Below are positions 34,430-46,079 of a stretch of DNA of 64,000 nucleotides, in pieces. The stretch covers positions 2,091,001 to 2,155,000 of the forward strand of contig JASPKZ010003844.1 of the NCBI GenBank assembly GCA_030220185.1. The letters are read 5' to 3'. The position numbers and the translations under genes are program-made. The notes under the pieces were generated by a model. The model saw only the letters and a list, made by a program, of their open reading frames with translations. It was not told the DNA's origin and made no database searches. Source of the stretch: Diploptera punctata (Eukaryota > Arthropoda > Insecta > Blattodea > Blaberidae). Each line of letters begins with the position of its first letter. Within the stretch, counting starts at the first letter, position 1.

Positions 34430-34730
34430 GTCGGCCGCGGTGGACTAGTGGTTATGCTCCTTGCCTCTGGTCCCGAGGGTCGCGGGTTCAAACCCGGCCG
34501 TGGTCCATGGATTTTTTAGGACGGAAAAATCCAATGAGCAAGTCCTTCGGGAGGGACTTTAAGCCGGGTCCCGAGTCTAAAGATTTTCAGGCTCGTAAAA
34601 AATCCTTAAGCTGAATGAAAAGGCCTCTAAACAAAATTTACCGAATTTTCCCGTCCTAGTACTACCTTGGTTTCCTAGATGTCAGTATGAGGCGGAACGC
34701 TGACCACGGACCACTCAAATGACATCTATA
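34430..34730 (+). mobile_element. SINE4, best copy
   Basis: tRNA-derived head GGCCGCGGTGGACTAGTGG, TTATGCTCCTTGCCTCTGG, box B GGTTCAAACCC; body with GGACGGAAAAATCC, AGCAAGTCCTTCGGGAGGG, GGTCCCGAGTCTAAAG, AATTTTCCCGTCCTAG and TTCCTAGATGTCAGTATG. Related copies at 26325 and probably 42805. Confidence 0.8.
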
Positions 34731-35045
34731 CGAAAATAAGTGAAACTAAATTAGTATGGTTCAAATTCTTCCATGTAGAGGGAGAGCGCCTAAATCTCTA
34801 TAAAGGGAAACATGGGCTTACAAAATACAGGAAGATAAATTTAATTTGCAACAACTTGAAAAAAGTTGTCAAGAAACCGAGTTGAATTAACTCAGAAGGT
34901 ATAATTTTGGATCAAATTTGAAGTTAAATTTCTACTAAATAATTGTATAATTTATCGATCCTTAAATTCAACATCGTATTTATCAAGCTCCTCCGCCAAA
35001 AACCCATCCTCAGTCAATTGAATTCAGTTCTTATATCTGATGCCT
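34731..35045. other. Unannotated gap
   Basis: AT-rich, nothing recognised. Confidence 0.5.
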
Positions 35046-35059
35046 AGTTCCCTAAGATA

Positions 35060-35179
35060 GCCGTCACGCAGGGCTGACAACCCGGCTGAGATCAAGTGCC
35101 GATTGTGTAGAAACAGTGGGAGCCTTAACCTCCCACTACCCCAAGGGCCCCCTGAGGCCTGTAGTGGTTGACAAAAAAA
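35060..35179 (+). mobile_element. SINE2, 5'-truncated, TSD-flanked
   Basis: 120-bp 3' end of SINE2 (CCGTCACGCAGGGCTGAC, CCACTACCCCAAGGGCC, TGAGGCCTGTAGTGG) with an A8 tail, inside a perfect 14-bp duplication AGTTCCCTAAGATA (35046-35059, 35180-35193). Confidence 0.93.
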
Positions 35180-35392
35180 AGTTCCCTAAGATATTATCTT
35201 CCAAAGCTTAGATCTAGGCTTTTCTCCGCGGATTTCCCAATAAAAATGTCAGCATTTCTCCTATCACCCATTTGAGCTATATTATCAGTTTATTCCAATC
35301 TCTTCGACTTAAAAATATTGCCGGGAGAACAAATGATAACAGAGTACATTCTGGATCTCTATTATAGCCAAGCTTCCTACCATTGTTATTCC

Positions 35393-35395
<3 letters not shown>

Positions 35396-35432
<37 letters not shown>

Positions 35433-35433
35433 T
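35396..35433. repeat. (AAT)n microsatellite
   Basis: About 38 bp of AAT/ATA at the tail end of an LU-family copy. Confidence 0.95.
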
Positions 35434-35612
35434 AATGTTTTATTTATTCTGGCAGAGTTAAGGCCTTATGGCCTTCTCTTCCACTCAAACAGCACAAATA
35501 CAAATAAATATTTGACAAATATAGATATACACTATACTAATTATAAACAGTTAAAGATACATTAAATGTAGCAATTAAGTTTCATGTACAAACAACATTT
35601 TCTACGATAATA
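35434..35612 (-). mobile_element. LU-family 3' UTR copy
   Basis: Plus-strand text GGCAGAGTTAAGGCC, TTATGGCC, ACAAATACAAATAAATATTT, ATATAGATATACAC is the reverse complement of 54800-54965, including the trinucleotide tail. Confidence 0.82.
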
Positions 35613-35837
35613 ACAATAATAACACTTATGATAATAATACTAATAATCATAACTAATTCATAATAATAATCATAATAATAATTAATAATAATAATACATA
35701 ATACTATCATAATTACTTATAATAGGTGAAAACAGTGAGACTCACTAAATAAAAAGGACATAAAAATATATACAGACATTCATAGTGATATTAGAAACCG
35801 AGGTTAAAATTTTATTGACATATTAAACGAATGAACT

Positions 35838-36120
35838 CAAATAGGCTTACAAAACAGATAATGGAATTCTACGAAAACAGAAGTAAAGCTCCAGTGGATA
35901 CTATGAAGTGGATTGATGAAGTAAAAAAGGACTTAAATTGGCAGGAATTGCTAAAGAAGATATCCCAAACAGAGATATATTTAGAATTAAGGTGAATAAG
36001 TGGCAAGTTGACCCAGAGGACAAACCGAAGAAACAAACTGGAACAACTTGGACAGATGATAGAAAACAAGCTCATAGCAAAGGAATGAAGGAAATTTGCG
36101 CTCAAAGGAAACGCCTCTAA
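35838..36120 (+). mobile_element. LINE-D C-terminal fragment
   Basis: Frames joined at about 35938 give RLTKQIMEFYENRS, MKWIDEVKKDLN, AGIAKEDIPNRDIFRIKVNK, TGTTWTDDRKQAHSKGMKE and a stop, a C-terminal tail typical of another insect non-LTR ORF2. It is followed by an A-rich segment with AATAAA. Confidence 0.7.
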
Positions 36121-36195
36121 GCACTTTGCGTAGTCCTACATGGGCTCATCCGCAATAAAAAAAAATAATACTTATGTATCCAAGGATACTATTTT

Positions 36196-36415
36196 GAAAT
36201 ATTCTAACTTGTTTTCTTCCCTTAATGTAAGAAACATGTTTCACCTCATACAATATCACTAACTAACTCACTGGCACTATTGAATTTTTAGATTCATTGC
36301 CAGGTGGACATAAAAACTCTCCACAAATCCTTTATTGAGCTAACGTTTTCCAATCATCCGCTGTAAAATATACTTCCTTCAGATCATGATTAATGTATTC
36401 TCCCACAATCAAGAT
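36196..36415 (-). mobile_element. LINE-A fragments
   Basis: 36196-36258 matches the TLTLREER region, and 36259-36415 the last 150 bp with a (TTAG)n tail (ACTAACTAACTCACTGGCAC). The order is not collinear, so these are two pieces or a rearranged one. Confidence 0.75.
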
Positions 36416-36901
36416 TATTTTTTATAAATCTATCTTAAGCAAAAGCCAAGATATTGAAATTAAATCCCTACACCTAGTTTAAACACAAAGTAATTTATAT
36501 TGCAAGTGTCTAAATGTTTCTCATTAATTCTGTGGCATATAATGATTACTTTTATTATTTCATTACATCACTATATTGTAAGCGATAAATATTTCTCGAT
36601 GTGCAGAACATGCTCTGTTGTTTGTTATTTCTTATGTTACCGGCAAATAAATGAGTTGTCCATTTGTTTTATACATACGTGACATTATTTTATTCGACAA
36701 AAAAAATCGTTTTTAGACGACCATTATTTTAATTATACGAGTTTTATTTCGTACAATTTAATAAATGCTTATTTTTAACAGCTGAAATGTTGTTGGTAAA
36801 CAATAGCGCACTCTAATCACTTGGATAAAAGAGGCTAAATGCTTTTCAGTTATTTTTTAGTAGTTTATTCTCATCACTTGTCACTATTATTGTTTTCGTT
36901 T
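36416..36901. other. Unannotated stretch
   Basis: AT-rich; nothing recognised. Confidence 0.55.
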
Positions 36902-36921
36902 TAATTAATTTCGTTTCTTGT

Positions 36922-36973
<52 letters not shown>

Positions 36974-36993
36974 ACAAGAAACGAAATTAATTA
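36902..36993. repeat. Perfect 92-bp palindrome with (TA)n core
   Basis: Arms of 23 bp (TAATTAATTTCGTTTCTTG + TTGT at 36902-36924; its exact complement at 36971-36993) flank 46 bp of pure TA. The whole segment can fold on itself. Confidence 0.95.
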
Positions 36994-36999
36994 TATAAA

Positions 37000-37296
37000 A
37001 GTAAAGTGATCCCACAACAGGCCCGGAGGCCCTCGGGGTAGTAGGAGGTTAAGGCTCCCACTTTTTCTAGACAATCGGCACTTTATGTCAGCCGGGTTGT
37101 CAGCCCTGCGTGACGGCCGCCTTTACCCCAGAACAATCGTCTGGTACTCATTTCCGTTAGAGGTTGAGTCGACCCCAGGGCCATAGTGCCGCCAGAGAGT
37201 TTGGGTCAGTTTAAAAATCATGACCCCAACGGGACTTGAACCCTCGACCCTCCGGCTTGTAGCTCAGTGCCTTAACCACTACGCTACGGCGTGCCC
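37000..37296 (-). mobile_element. SINE2, complete
   Basis: Minus strand: tRNA-like GGCACGCCGTAGCGTAGTGG, TTAAGGCACTGAGC, box B GGTTCAAGTCC, GGTCGACTCAACCTC, TGGGGTAAAGGCGGCCG, CTACTACCCCGAGGG and a GATCACTTTACTTTT end. It sits between the palindrome and another TA run (37298-37321). Confidence 0.92.
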
Positions 37297-37321
37297 CATA
37301 TATATATATATATATATATAT

Positions 37322-37994
37322 TGATGTGTAATGCTGAATTAAAACGAATATTTTACTTTTGGGGCCAGTAATGGGCACATTATATTATTTTTTCTGCAAT
37401 ATATAATTTTGATTATTGTGATATCTTACTGACAGACCCTAAGCATGATCTTTACACAAAACGGCGACTTTCTCATAATATGTGTACCGGATAATATTCA
37501 ATATGTGTAAATATGATGATATTTCTTCGTCCTTCAAGTCGTTGCTGGCTCCATCTCCATGTTTGTAGAAAAAAGCACCATATTATTCTGTTATTCAAAA
37601 TTATACACATTATCTTATCGATTTCATCTCTAATGTACCAATTACAATTTGTGTGTACGATCGCATAGTACCTGCAATTTGGCATTTCACATCACACTAC
37701 TTCCCATTATTCTAAATCCTCTATAGTATCCTCTGCTAGACTCTCGGGACTTCTACCATCGAACATTAAGGTCTGTCGAATATTAGCTTCTTTCAAAACA
37801 AATTTAAATATCTTGTTATTTACTAGGCTATGTCTATCAGCACCTTGATTTGCCTGTTTATTTTCTTTTCATATCTATAATAATATGATTAATTTTTAAT
37901 GTCAGTTTAATTCGTATATAAATGTATTTACATTTACTTAATAAGTATATTTTCTACGTTATGTTATGTGACTTTTCTGTATCTATTATTTTCC
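37322..37994. other. Unannotated stretch
   Basis: No gene or repeat recognised. Confidence 0.55.
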
Positions 37995-38047
37995 ACTGGC
38001 TGAGCCGAAACGAAGGCCTAATGTCTGTAACTCTGCCAGTTTAAGTA

Positions 38048-38092
<45 letters not shown>

Positions 38093-38108
38093 TATTATTA
38101 TTATTGAA
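37995..38108 (+). mobile_element. LU-like 3' end plus (AAT/ATT)n
   Basis: AAGGCCTAATGTCTGTAACTCTGCCAG then TTTAAGTAAATAATAATA: a diverged LU-family end with its trinucleotide tail (38045-38105). Confidence 0.6.
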
Positions 38109-38690
38109 AATAAGGATATATATGCCCTATTTTATTACTGAACTGCATTTATATAAAACGTTCATTTAGAACCAAGCATGTAGCCATGACATTATAAATC
38201 GACTTAAATTAGGACACGCGGTAGAATGTTGTTGCATAACAATTTTTCATAATAATTAATTTACAATGCAGTGTGGTTCGTTGATTGACACAGCTCAATG
38301 CTTTTGTGTTCATATTTATTAAACCTTCGCATTGTAAACTGTATCACGTTTTATTTGTTTTATTTACGCTTTCAAATATTGACACCACAATCAAAATCCC
38401 TCAACATTGCTATCACTGTTAAAGTTAAAATGCGTCTCAAAATTAAAATTATACTTCCACTATTAAGAAATCTCAATATTATTCCCGATTTAGTTATAGC
38501 TGTGTAAAATACTAATTTAATATCTCAGATAGAAAGAAGAATTAATGTGAAATAAGTAAATTCATCTTCAACAATAAAATTCATGAAAAAATACGTTAAG
38601 TTTTTAATCACAAAATTAAAAATATAATATAAAATTATACGTGTAATAATGTTATCCAATCCTCTATCAGGGTCAGTAGAAACATACATA
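38109..38690. other. Unannotated stretch
   Basis: AT-rich; the 69-codon ORF at 38298-38507 is unrecognised. Confidence 0.5.
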
Positions 38691-38706
38691 TCTCCTATTC
38701 TTTTTG

Positions 38707-38735
38707 CTGACGATGGGACTAGTACCGAAACGACT
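38707..38735 (+). ncRNA. Hammerhead-like core, family 3
   Basis: CTGACGA (38707-38713), imperfect hairpin GGGAC / GTACC, GAAAC (38727-38731). No convincing stem III or UH site follows, so this copy looks decayed. AGTTGAGGACACGG downstream recalls the T3 repeat. Confidence 0.35.
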
Positions 38736-38798
38736 ACAGATAATTAATAGTTTGCAAAGTTGAGGACACGGACCTATTAGGTAAAAATTCTGTATTTA

Positions 38799-39484
38799 TC
38801 TAATATATAACAATGAATGTTTGTTTGTTGTTCGTACTTTATGCGCGGCCATACCGTTGATCCGATTGTGATGAGGTTTTTTGCAAAATGTTCAGGAGAT
38901 TCCCGGGATGAACACAGGCTATAATAGAGTTGTGATACTTAACTCTTACACCCTTACAAATCGCCCTTTATAGTGTAAAATGTGAAAAAATTAGCTCTTT
39001 GGACGCTTAAATGGCTTACGCTGCCTAAACCATAACAAATACACAACATTAATGTACACAGAATTGAATATCTCAAAAAGCTTTACAAACAAGTCCGCGA
39101 CAGCATATGTTTATCTCTTACGGATAACTCACAATAACCATTTTTGTCTATCATTGATGCCAAGAAGATCGAGAGAAGTAGATTCCCGGGCAACACCGGG
39201 TAATCAGCACGGAGAATCTTAAAATAATTACGATATACATTTATAATTATTTTTCATTTTATTTATTCAACTAATCATAAAAAGTACATTAATATTCGTA
39301 TTTCAGCTCATTTATGTCAAGAAGATCGGGATAAGTAGATTCCCGGACAACGCCAGGTTATCAGCACGGGGTATCTAAAAGTATAAATTTACGATTATTT
39401 TTCCTTTTACTTATTCAACTAAACATAAAAGCACATTAATATTAATTTATTTAGACGTAGCAGCGCACACCGGGTATTAGCTAG
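38799..39484 (+). mobile_element. Complete non-autonomous Helitron, 686 bp
   Basis: Begins with TC after an A (38798) and ends CTAG (39481-39484) before a T, the canonical Helitron ends and A^T insertion without TSD. Early sequence GAATGTTTGTTTGTTGTTCG and GCGCGGCCATACCG; late sequence GCAGCGCACACCGGGTATTAG. Two tandem units of about 170 bp precede the end, each with AAGAAGATCG, AGTAGATTCCCGG and TATCAGCACGG-type text. No Rep/helicase is encoded. Confidence 0.88.
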
Positions 39485-40829
39485 TGTATTATAAATTCAT
39501 CATTACGTTCCACTACAATGCCATATTTTCTCTGTAGGTTATATTAAATTAAAGTTTTACACGGTACATTTTAGTATTAAAATCCATCATAAAATTATGT
39601 TAATTCTTGCTTTATATGTTATTGCACACCCTGTATATACTGAAAAAACAATTTAAATAGTTTAAAGAAATATTATCATGGAAATAATGGTTAGAAAAAG
39701 TCACACTTAAGTAATTATACTTTCCGTTGGTTTAATTTTCACAGCAGTTTCAAGCTGACCCCGTTTTCATTTGCATGTATGTACGTAAAAACAGTTGTAT
39801 GAGGCAGTGTAAGACATACAGGGGCAGTATGTGTACGTAATAGACTGCAACCCACACTACCTCATTCTAACAGTCGCTTTGTCATTATCTTCACCTAGTC
39901 TTCTCCCCACTTTCTTTTAAACGTGGTTTTACGTCCGCTCTACATAGGGAAGAGCAGGCGGAATTTACTAGTGAGCAAGTCCTGCATAGTGTCCTATAAG
40001 ATCCTGAGTTTATTATGTTTACTACAGATTAGAGTGTGAATGTACCTTCCTTTCACACTTGCCTAACACTTCAAGTAAATTTGTGTAACAAATTAGTATT
40101 TTATTTAACTAGGTTTTCTAACAATTCAAGTCATTACCAACGCAAATACAATAACTTCGCGAAAAGACTAACAAATTTTGCAATGAAGCCTCTTATTTCA
40201 TATTTAGGTTGTACGCAGTAGCGTGCGGTGATCACAGCAGTACCCCAGTAGTACGACAAAACTGCGTCTTATACTTTATAACAATTCCTATTTAAAAACG
40301 TTATGCCAATATATTATTTAAATACGCTATTTAACAGGCGAGATCATTACACTCATCAGTATTGCAATTCAAATGTGGGCGTGAAAGCGCCAACAAATTG
40401 TCCTACATATGTCTCTTTTCTCATACTTTAATTCCTTTTGCGAGCCTAAAGTCTTCGATACAAGAACCACAGCTTCATTTCCTTTCCAAAGGAACTTATA
40501 TTCAGGATTTTTATACCTTGGAAACGTCATCGGCCTCGGCTGGATCGACCCTATTGAAAAATGTTTAGTTTATAAATACTACATTATATAATGCAAATGT
40601 GATGCTACATGCTTAAAAATAAATAAATAAATTACTTATCCAAATCTTTTTTCAGCAAAAAGAGCTATCACATATGGTCTTCCTGTGCCTTCTTTAATAT
40701 AAATATTAGGAAAGCAATCATCAGATTTTGAAACCAATTTTCAACACAGTTTCAATGAATTACATACACTCGAAGAATAGGATTTTCAACAACTTCAGCT
40801 GTTCATATAGTGAGAACTTAATTATTTGG
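39485..40829. other. Long unannotated stretch
   Basis: No gene recognised. ORFs at 40036, 40362 and 40409 overlap in several frames with no known motif. Confidence 0.5.
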
Positions 40830-41118
40830 CGAAGGCCTTAGGTATTTCTAAGGCTTCAGCTGAAATACACTGGTACACAGACCAATTATTTGTTACTAAA
40901 TTTACAAAATATATTGTACAAAATATATTGGAGAAATTCCAAAAGTTGGGGTGCGACATGAGTGCCAAAGTACATTTCCTACACCCTCATTTGTACTTTT
41001 CCCCGGAAAATCTTGGTTCTATCAGCGAGGAGTAATTTTATCAAGACATACAGGTTATGAAGAAATGTTACCAGGCAAAATAGAATGTAAACACGATAGC
41101 AGACTTTTGTATATCACT
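40830..41118 (+). pseudogene. Decayed fragment of the PENLG conserved protein family
   Basis: The frame from 40826 reads KYIVQNILEKFQKLGCDMSA, KVHFLHPHL, SPENLGSISEE, then a stop, and continues in the same frame FYQDIQVMKKCYQAK, stop, NVNTIADFC. Another fragment at 61070-61270 overlaps it (FFPENIGAVSDEHGE, HFHQEISAMEKTYQGKW). From memory this block (PENLG..SDE.GERFHQDI) is common in uncharacterised arthropod and cnidarian proteins, often multicopy; I do not know its function. The copy is broken by two stops and cut by a LINE-B insertion at about 41112-41120. Confidence 0.65.
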
Positions 41119-41640
41119 AAATATTTAGGATGTCACATTAATTACAATTGGGAAAATGATATACATGAAAAAATTATAAATTTCAAAATATGTGCGGGAC
41201 TATTAAAAGAACACTACAAACAAAAACAACAAAAGAAACAATGCTAAGGTTTTAAAAGGCAATGGCAGTTCCCATTGTGACATACGACTCAGAGAATTGG
41301 GCCATGAATTGATCAGACAGAAGATTACTAGAAACATCAGGGATGAAGTTCCTCAAATACGTTGCAGGATATACTCTAAGAGACCATATTCCTAGTGAAA
41401 GAATTAGGCAAGAACTTAACATTATTAATCTAAATAAAAATACAAAACTATAAACAAAATTGGCATGAACTTATTTTAAGAATGGATTCTTCTAGGCTAA
41501 CAAAACAAGCACTGTTGTATCAACCTCAAGGCTATAGAGATTGGGACGTCCTAGAAGACGATGGAAGAATGAATTCTGAGAGCGGAACAGGCCCACGGCC
41601 TACCATGAAGATGATGATGATGATGACTAAAAAAAGATGA
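41112..41640 (+). mobile_element. LINE-B 3' part
   Basis: ITKYLGCHINYNWENDIHEK, then through frameshifts a MAVPIVTYGSENW-like segment, GMKFLRYVAGYTLRD, QNWHELILRMDSSRLTKQA, GRPRRRWKN and a (GAT)n tail at 41609-41626. Joined directly to the PENLG fragment. Confidence 0.88.
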
Positions 41641-41778
41641 ATCAAAGACTCGTAAAAAACTCTAAACAGCGTTAATAATTTGAAGGTAGCAGATAAATAA
41701 ACTGGGCTGATATTCAAATATAAGTGATAATTTAAGAACAGTGGTCAAATATTTATTTTTAAGTGTTTTGAGCATAAT

Positions 41779-42117
41779 CCATCTACAGTAATTCTGCCCG
41801 AAGGTAGGTCCTTCACTGCAATCATAGCATTTTCATGCTATGCTTGCAGTTTTACTAGGGAATTGTAGGTGTGGTAGCTTCCCACACCGGTGAAGGATGA
41901 TGATGATGATGATGATGATAATAATAATAATGGTAAGGATGATGGTGGCCATATTATTTCGGGGACGTTTGTGCCTTAAAGTTTTCCTGACATTTGTCTT
42001 ACAGGTGAGGAAAAGCCCCAATAGAAACCTCACCCAGAAAAATTGCCCCGACCGGGGATCGAACCCGGCCCGCTGCGTGACAAGGCAGCACGCTACCTCG
42101 AGACCACAGCGGTGGAC
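41779..42117 (-). mobile_element. SINE1 with module A, TSD-flanked
   Basis: Minus strand: GTCCACCGCTGTGGTCTCG, box B GGTTCGATCCC, body, CATCATCATCATCCTTCACC, module A hairpin. Perfect 11-bp TSD TTGAGCATAAT (41768-41778, 42118-42128). Confidence 0.92.
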
Positions 42118-42128
42118 TTGAGCATAAT

Positions 42129-42804
42129 ATTAAATTACAATTAATAACAACATAAAGTTGATAGGATCGACAGTAAGAAAGTGCATTTCATTTTTTTTTT
42201 TTTTGAAAAATTGGTACATGATGAAGGGAAGTTAAGTTCATACTTAAATTCATCTTGGTTTAATTAGACTATGCACATATGACAACAGAAACCCTCAGGG
42301 AAAACATTAAAATTTGCATACCAGTGATTGATAAATAATGGCGGTCTTTAAAAAAATATTATATATAAAATAGTTTTTATTGTCAAAAATATGATTTTCT
42401 TGTTATTAGCAATAATTAAGCCTTTTCAGTTTGGGCTAAACTGTCCTTCGGTAAAATATTTATGCTTATAAAAATGTATATAGAGAAAAATAATAAACTG
42501 ACATGTCCCAATGTTTCATCATATTTCTTCTTACTCAATATAAATAAGAAATCAGAGGGTATGGGGATAGTAAAGGAGCAAAGAGGAAGAAATTTTAAAG
42601 TTTTCGGTGCAAACAAAAAGTAAAATATAACTAAATATTAGACAAATCGATTAAAATAAGTACATCTACAGACTAGCTGCAGCGATAAAATGACGTTATA
42701 AATAAAATAATAGAATACATTTACTAGAAAATTAACAAATTTAATTTAATTTTTATTTTATTTCAATTTAGTTCAGTAAATGAGTTACACAAATAAAAAA
42801 ATAT
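42129..42804. other. Unannotated AT-rich stretch
   Basis: Nothing recognised. Confidence 0.55.
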
Positions 42805-43025
42805 GTCGGTTCATGTGGGCTAGTGGTATCGGGCGGAGTCGATGTAATTTTACAAAGCGTAAAAATCCTGAGAATGGATTATGTAGGATGAAAAATAAAG
42901 GTGTGCATCCCGTTATTATAGATTAAGGCGCGTAAATGAACCTCAAGTCTGAAGTAAGATGCCTCCGAGGAAAATTGTCGGATATTCCACGTCCAGCTTT
43001 GATTTGCGATGTCAACGACCTGTGA
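42805..43025 (+). mobile_element. SINE4-like remnant
   Basis: GGTTCATGTGGGCTAGTGG head-like start, AAAAATCCTGAGAATGGA, CTCAAGTCTGAAGTAAG, GCCTCCGAGGAAAATTG. The order is as in SINE4, but identity is low. Confidence 0.4.
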
Positions 43026-43136
43026 TCAATTAAATAAAAAGTATTTATTAAAGTCGTTTATAGTGTTATATAATTATTACGTTGTAAATTTATATAAACT
43101 ATTTCAATACTGCATATTAGACAAAAGACCTTAAGA

Positions 43137-43719
43137 TGACTATTTAACTCATGCCCCAAATGGGAGTCGATGACCAATCACGTTTCAATGTATTTTGTTT
43201 TACAACCAATGACAGTCGTGTTTCACCTCTCTCTTTATCAGCTCCTGCTTTTGTCATAAAGAAAGCTCCTCCTTTTTCATATTCTGAATAGGTCAGAGCG
43301 TTATTTTTCTCCAACAAATATATTGAATATAGCAAATAATGAAACAGATTCCGTGATTTTATTGAGTTTACTAAAACAATAAATTAATAACCCATAATGT
43401 TGATTATAATATACAGTTTGAGGTTTCATAATTTCTCCACTAGGGTAGGGCTACATTCTTACAAAATTGCGATCCTAGTTGGCAATAAATAATATGATCG
43501 AGTTGCAGTGAATATACATAACCTCACATTTCTGATTTGTTTTCAAATATCACCGTTTATAATTAAATATATAAATATTTTAAAATACCGGTAACTATAT
43601 TTAAATAATGACTTCTGAGTAAACAGAATAATTGTATTCGTTAAATAGTCCTAACAAATGCCACTCTGGATTTCCAAATCCTCTAGATAAATTGAAAATC
43701 ACTCGTGGCATTACTTATG
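43137..43719 (+). repeat. HP-family repeat, copy 4
   Basis: GACTATTTAACTCATGCCCC to GTGGCATTACTTATGA. Terminal hairpin arms at about 43660-43680 and 43694-43714. The minus ORF 43144-43335 is inside it. Confidence 0.88.
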
Positions 43720-44104
43720 AAAAACATAAGTATTGTTAATAACATAGTATAGTTGTGATATTCACTCTGGCATGCATAAATTACTTTAAAAGATTCGATG
43801 TGGAGTAGCAAAAGAATTCTTATTGTATCATTTAATCTAAGAGTTATTATTATTTTTTTCTGTTGACACAATAGTTGTGCTAAGTTCCACTTGCTTTCAA
43901 CACTAACTGCAGCTCGTACATTCTACAAGCACACCAGCTTCATTTGGGCAGCGATATAAAGAAACAAGTACGACTGTACACAAAATAAATTTGTCAAATC
44001 TTTAGTTCTCCTTTATTTACAAGGAAAAAGAACAGATTTGTAAGTAGGTCAAGGAAAAATTTGAAATTTTGTTAATATAAAATAAATCACAATAACATTA
44101 CAGC
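43720..44104. other. Unannotated stretch
   Basis: Nothing recognised. Confidence 0.55.
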
Positions 44105-44385
44105 AGTTCCACCACTGTTCTTAGGAGTACCTAGGATTACAGCAAGTTAAAGCATCCACCTTTCGAGACAATATTGGCACTAAAACATACCCGCGTAACA
44201 GCCGGTTTATCCCCAGAACATGCATCCGGTACTCGTTTCAGTTAGAGGTTGAGTCGACTCCAGGGGCATGGAGCCAGAAAATTTAGATCCATTCAATATT
44301 CATAACCGTCGTCGAGAATGGAACCCGCGACCTGCAGTTTTGTAGCATGCTAGCTTAACCAATTTCGCTGTGGCTGGTGTTTACT
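44105..44385 (-). mobile_element. SINE2, degenerate
   Basis: Minus strand: GCCACAGCGAAATTGG, CGCGGGTTCCATTC (box B lost), CATGCCCCTGGAGTCGACTC, GTACCGGATGCATG, GGTTTATC-type body and CCTAAGAACAGTGG. Confidence 0.75.
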
Positions 44386-44496
44386 ACAGATGCAAACAAT
44401 GGGACCAAATGATGATGAACTGAGAGTCCAGTTTCGACAGCGTTGATCTAGCGCTATGTTACAATACCCATATTTCTATAGTGTATATTGTTCAAT

Positions 44497-44499
<3 letters not shown>

Positions 44500-44537
<38 letters not shown>

Positions 44538-44540
44538 TAT
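44500..44540. repeat. (AAT)n microsatellite
   Basis: About 38 bp, directly before a LINE-A fragment. Confidence 0.95.
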
Positions 44541-44960
44541 AAGGGAGGAAAGGAGAATTCGAATATTTGAGAATAAATTTCCTGTGATTTTTTGGACCAA
44601 AGAAAGATAAACAGACAGGTGAAGGAGAAGACTACTTACTCGTAACAGTGAGTTACGTGGTCTTTACAGGAAACCAGATATAAAAAGAATGGTTAAGTCT
44701 CGTAGACTGCGATGGGTAGGACACGTGGCACGAATGGGAAATGAAAGCGGTGCATGGAAACTTCTTATTATAGGAAAACCAGAACGAAAATGCTCAGTTG
44801 GTAGACAAAGAAAGTGGTGGGAGAATAATATTAACCATGATTTGAGGGAAGTAGGTTATACAGGGGATAATTAGAAAACATTTGTTGAAGATAGGGATGT
44901 GTGGAGAACTTATGTCCGCGTGGCTATGAACCTACGGGTACAATAGTGCCAATGAGTTAG

Positions 44961-44992
<32 letters not shown>
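44541..44992 (+). mobile_element. LINE-A 3' fragment plus (ATT)n
   Basis: GGGAGGAAAGGAGAATTCG, then through frameshifts KSRRLRWVGHVARMGNES, VGRQRKWWENNI, DLREVGYTGDN. Ends GTGCCAATGAGTTAG with the trinucleotide run at 44962-44992. Confidence 0.87.
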
Positions 44993-45048
44993 AAGTTTAA
45001 ACTAACAGATTTAAGACCATAAGTACTCTTCCAGTCAATAAATGAAAA

Positions 45049-45362
45049 CCCACTTCTGAGGTTGGGGCGCCTGGAAGGCAGGGTTACGTTGCCCCGATGA
45101 TATGATGGGTGATGATGGTGATAATGGTGCGCCAGGAGAGTCCCTAATCCTAAGTTTAACCTAAGATGAATATGAATGATGATTGCGATGGCCATATGAT
45201 TTCGGGGACCGTTTGGGCCTAAAAGTTTTCATGACATTTGTCTTATAAGTGAGGAAAAACCCCGATAAAAACCTCACCCAGAAAAACTGTCCCGATCGGG
45301 GATCGAACCCGGGCCCGCTGTGTGACAAGGCAGCACGCTACCCCGAGACCACAGCGGTGGAC
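45049..45362 (-). mobile_element. SINE1 with module B, TSD-flanked
   Basis: Minus strand: GTCCACCGCTGTGGTCTCG, box B GGTTCGATCCC, body, module B (CTCTCCTGGCGCACC, CCCTGCCTTCCAGGCG). Perfect 11-bp TSD ATAAATGAAAA (45038-45048, 45363-45373). Confidence 0.92.
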
Positions 45363-45433
45363 ATAAATGAAAAATATTACATACCACAAAAAAAAATACA
45401 TAAGATAATAACATACAGTAAATACTTAAAAGT

Positions 45434-45576
45434 CATCATCATCAACAATCACGGATGAAGCCCATGTGGCTTGTTCCGGTCTCATAGATTCTCATTCAAA
45501 AAGTTGGATTCATCTCTTTTTCGGTCTACCAATGTTCCTGTCTCCTCTTTATTTGTAATTAAGTATAATTTTTGGC
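45434..45576 (-). mobile_element. LINE-B 3' end, TSD-flanked
   Basis: Last ~140 bp of LINE-B on the minus strand (ending near a GRPKKR-like box, ETGTSHMGFIRD) with (GAT)n tail; 10-bp TSD ACTTAAAAGT (45424-45433, 45577-45586). Confidence 0.8.
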
Positions 45577-45586
45577 ACTTAAAAGT

Positions 45587-46079
45587 AAAAAATGTATAAT
45601 AATCGAACAACTAAAATGAATATTTTTTTTAGATGTATAAAAGATCAGAATCTATCAATTATTCAGCTAAGATACAAATTACAAAAACAAGATACGAGCA
45701 TTTAAATTTATTTTAAAATATCCATCCTCTAATATTTTCAGATAGGGCGAACCAGGTTTGGTGAGATCGTTTACTCAAGTTGTGATTGAAGGATGAGAGT
45801 TGAAAGGTAGAACAATATCAATAGATGAATTAGCAAGAACAACTCCTGTCAGTCCACCAATTGTAAAAAGGAATACAAAACCTAAAGATCATAAACAGGG
45901 GGCACTATATGTTAGTTGAGGGGATAACTATTAATCCTAATAATGTTCTAATTCAATTTAGCGAAAGGCTATAAACTCTTGTCGATGGATCAAAAACTAA
46001 GAATAGATTTGTTATCTTTTTCAGTTTATTATCTTAGCACTTCTTTTTTTTTTTGTAATACAGAATAAGTAGCTTCGTG
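45587..46079. other. Unannotated stretch
   Basis: AT-rich; nothing recognised. Confidence 0.55.
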
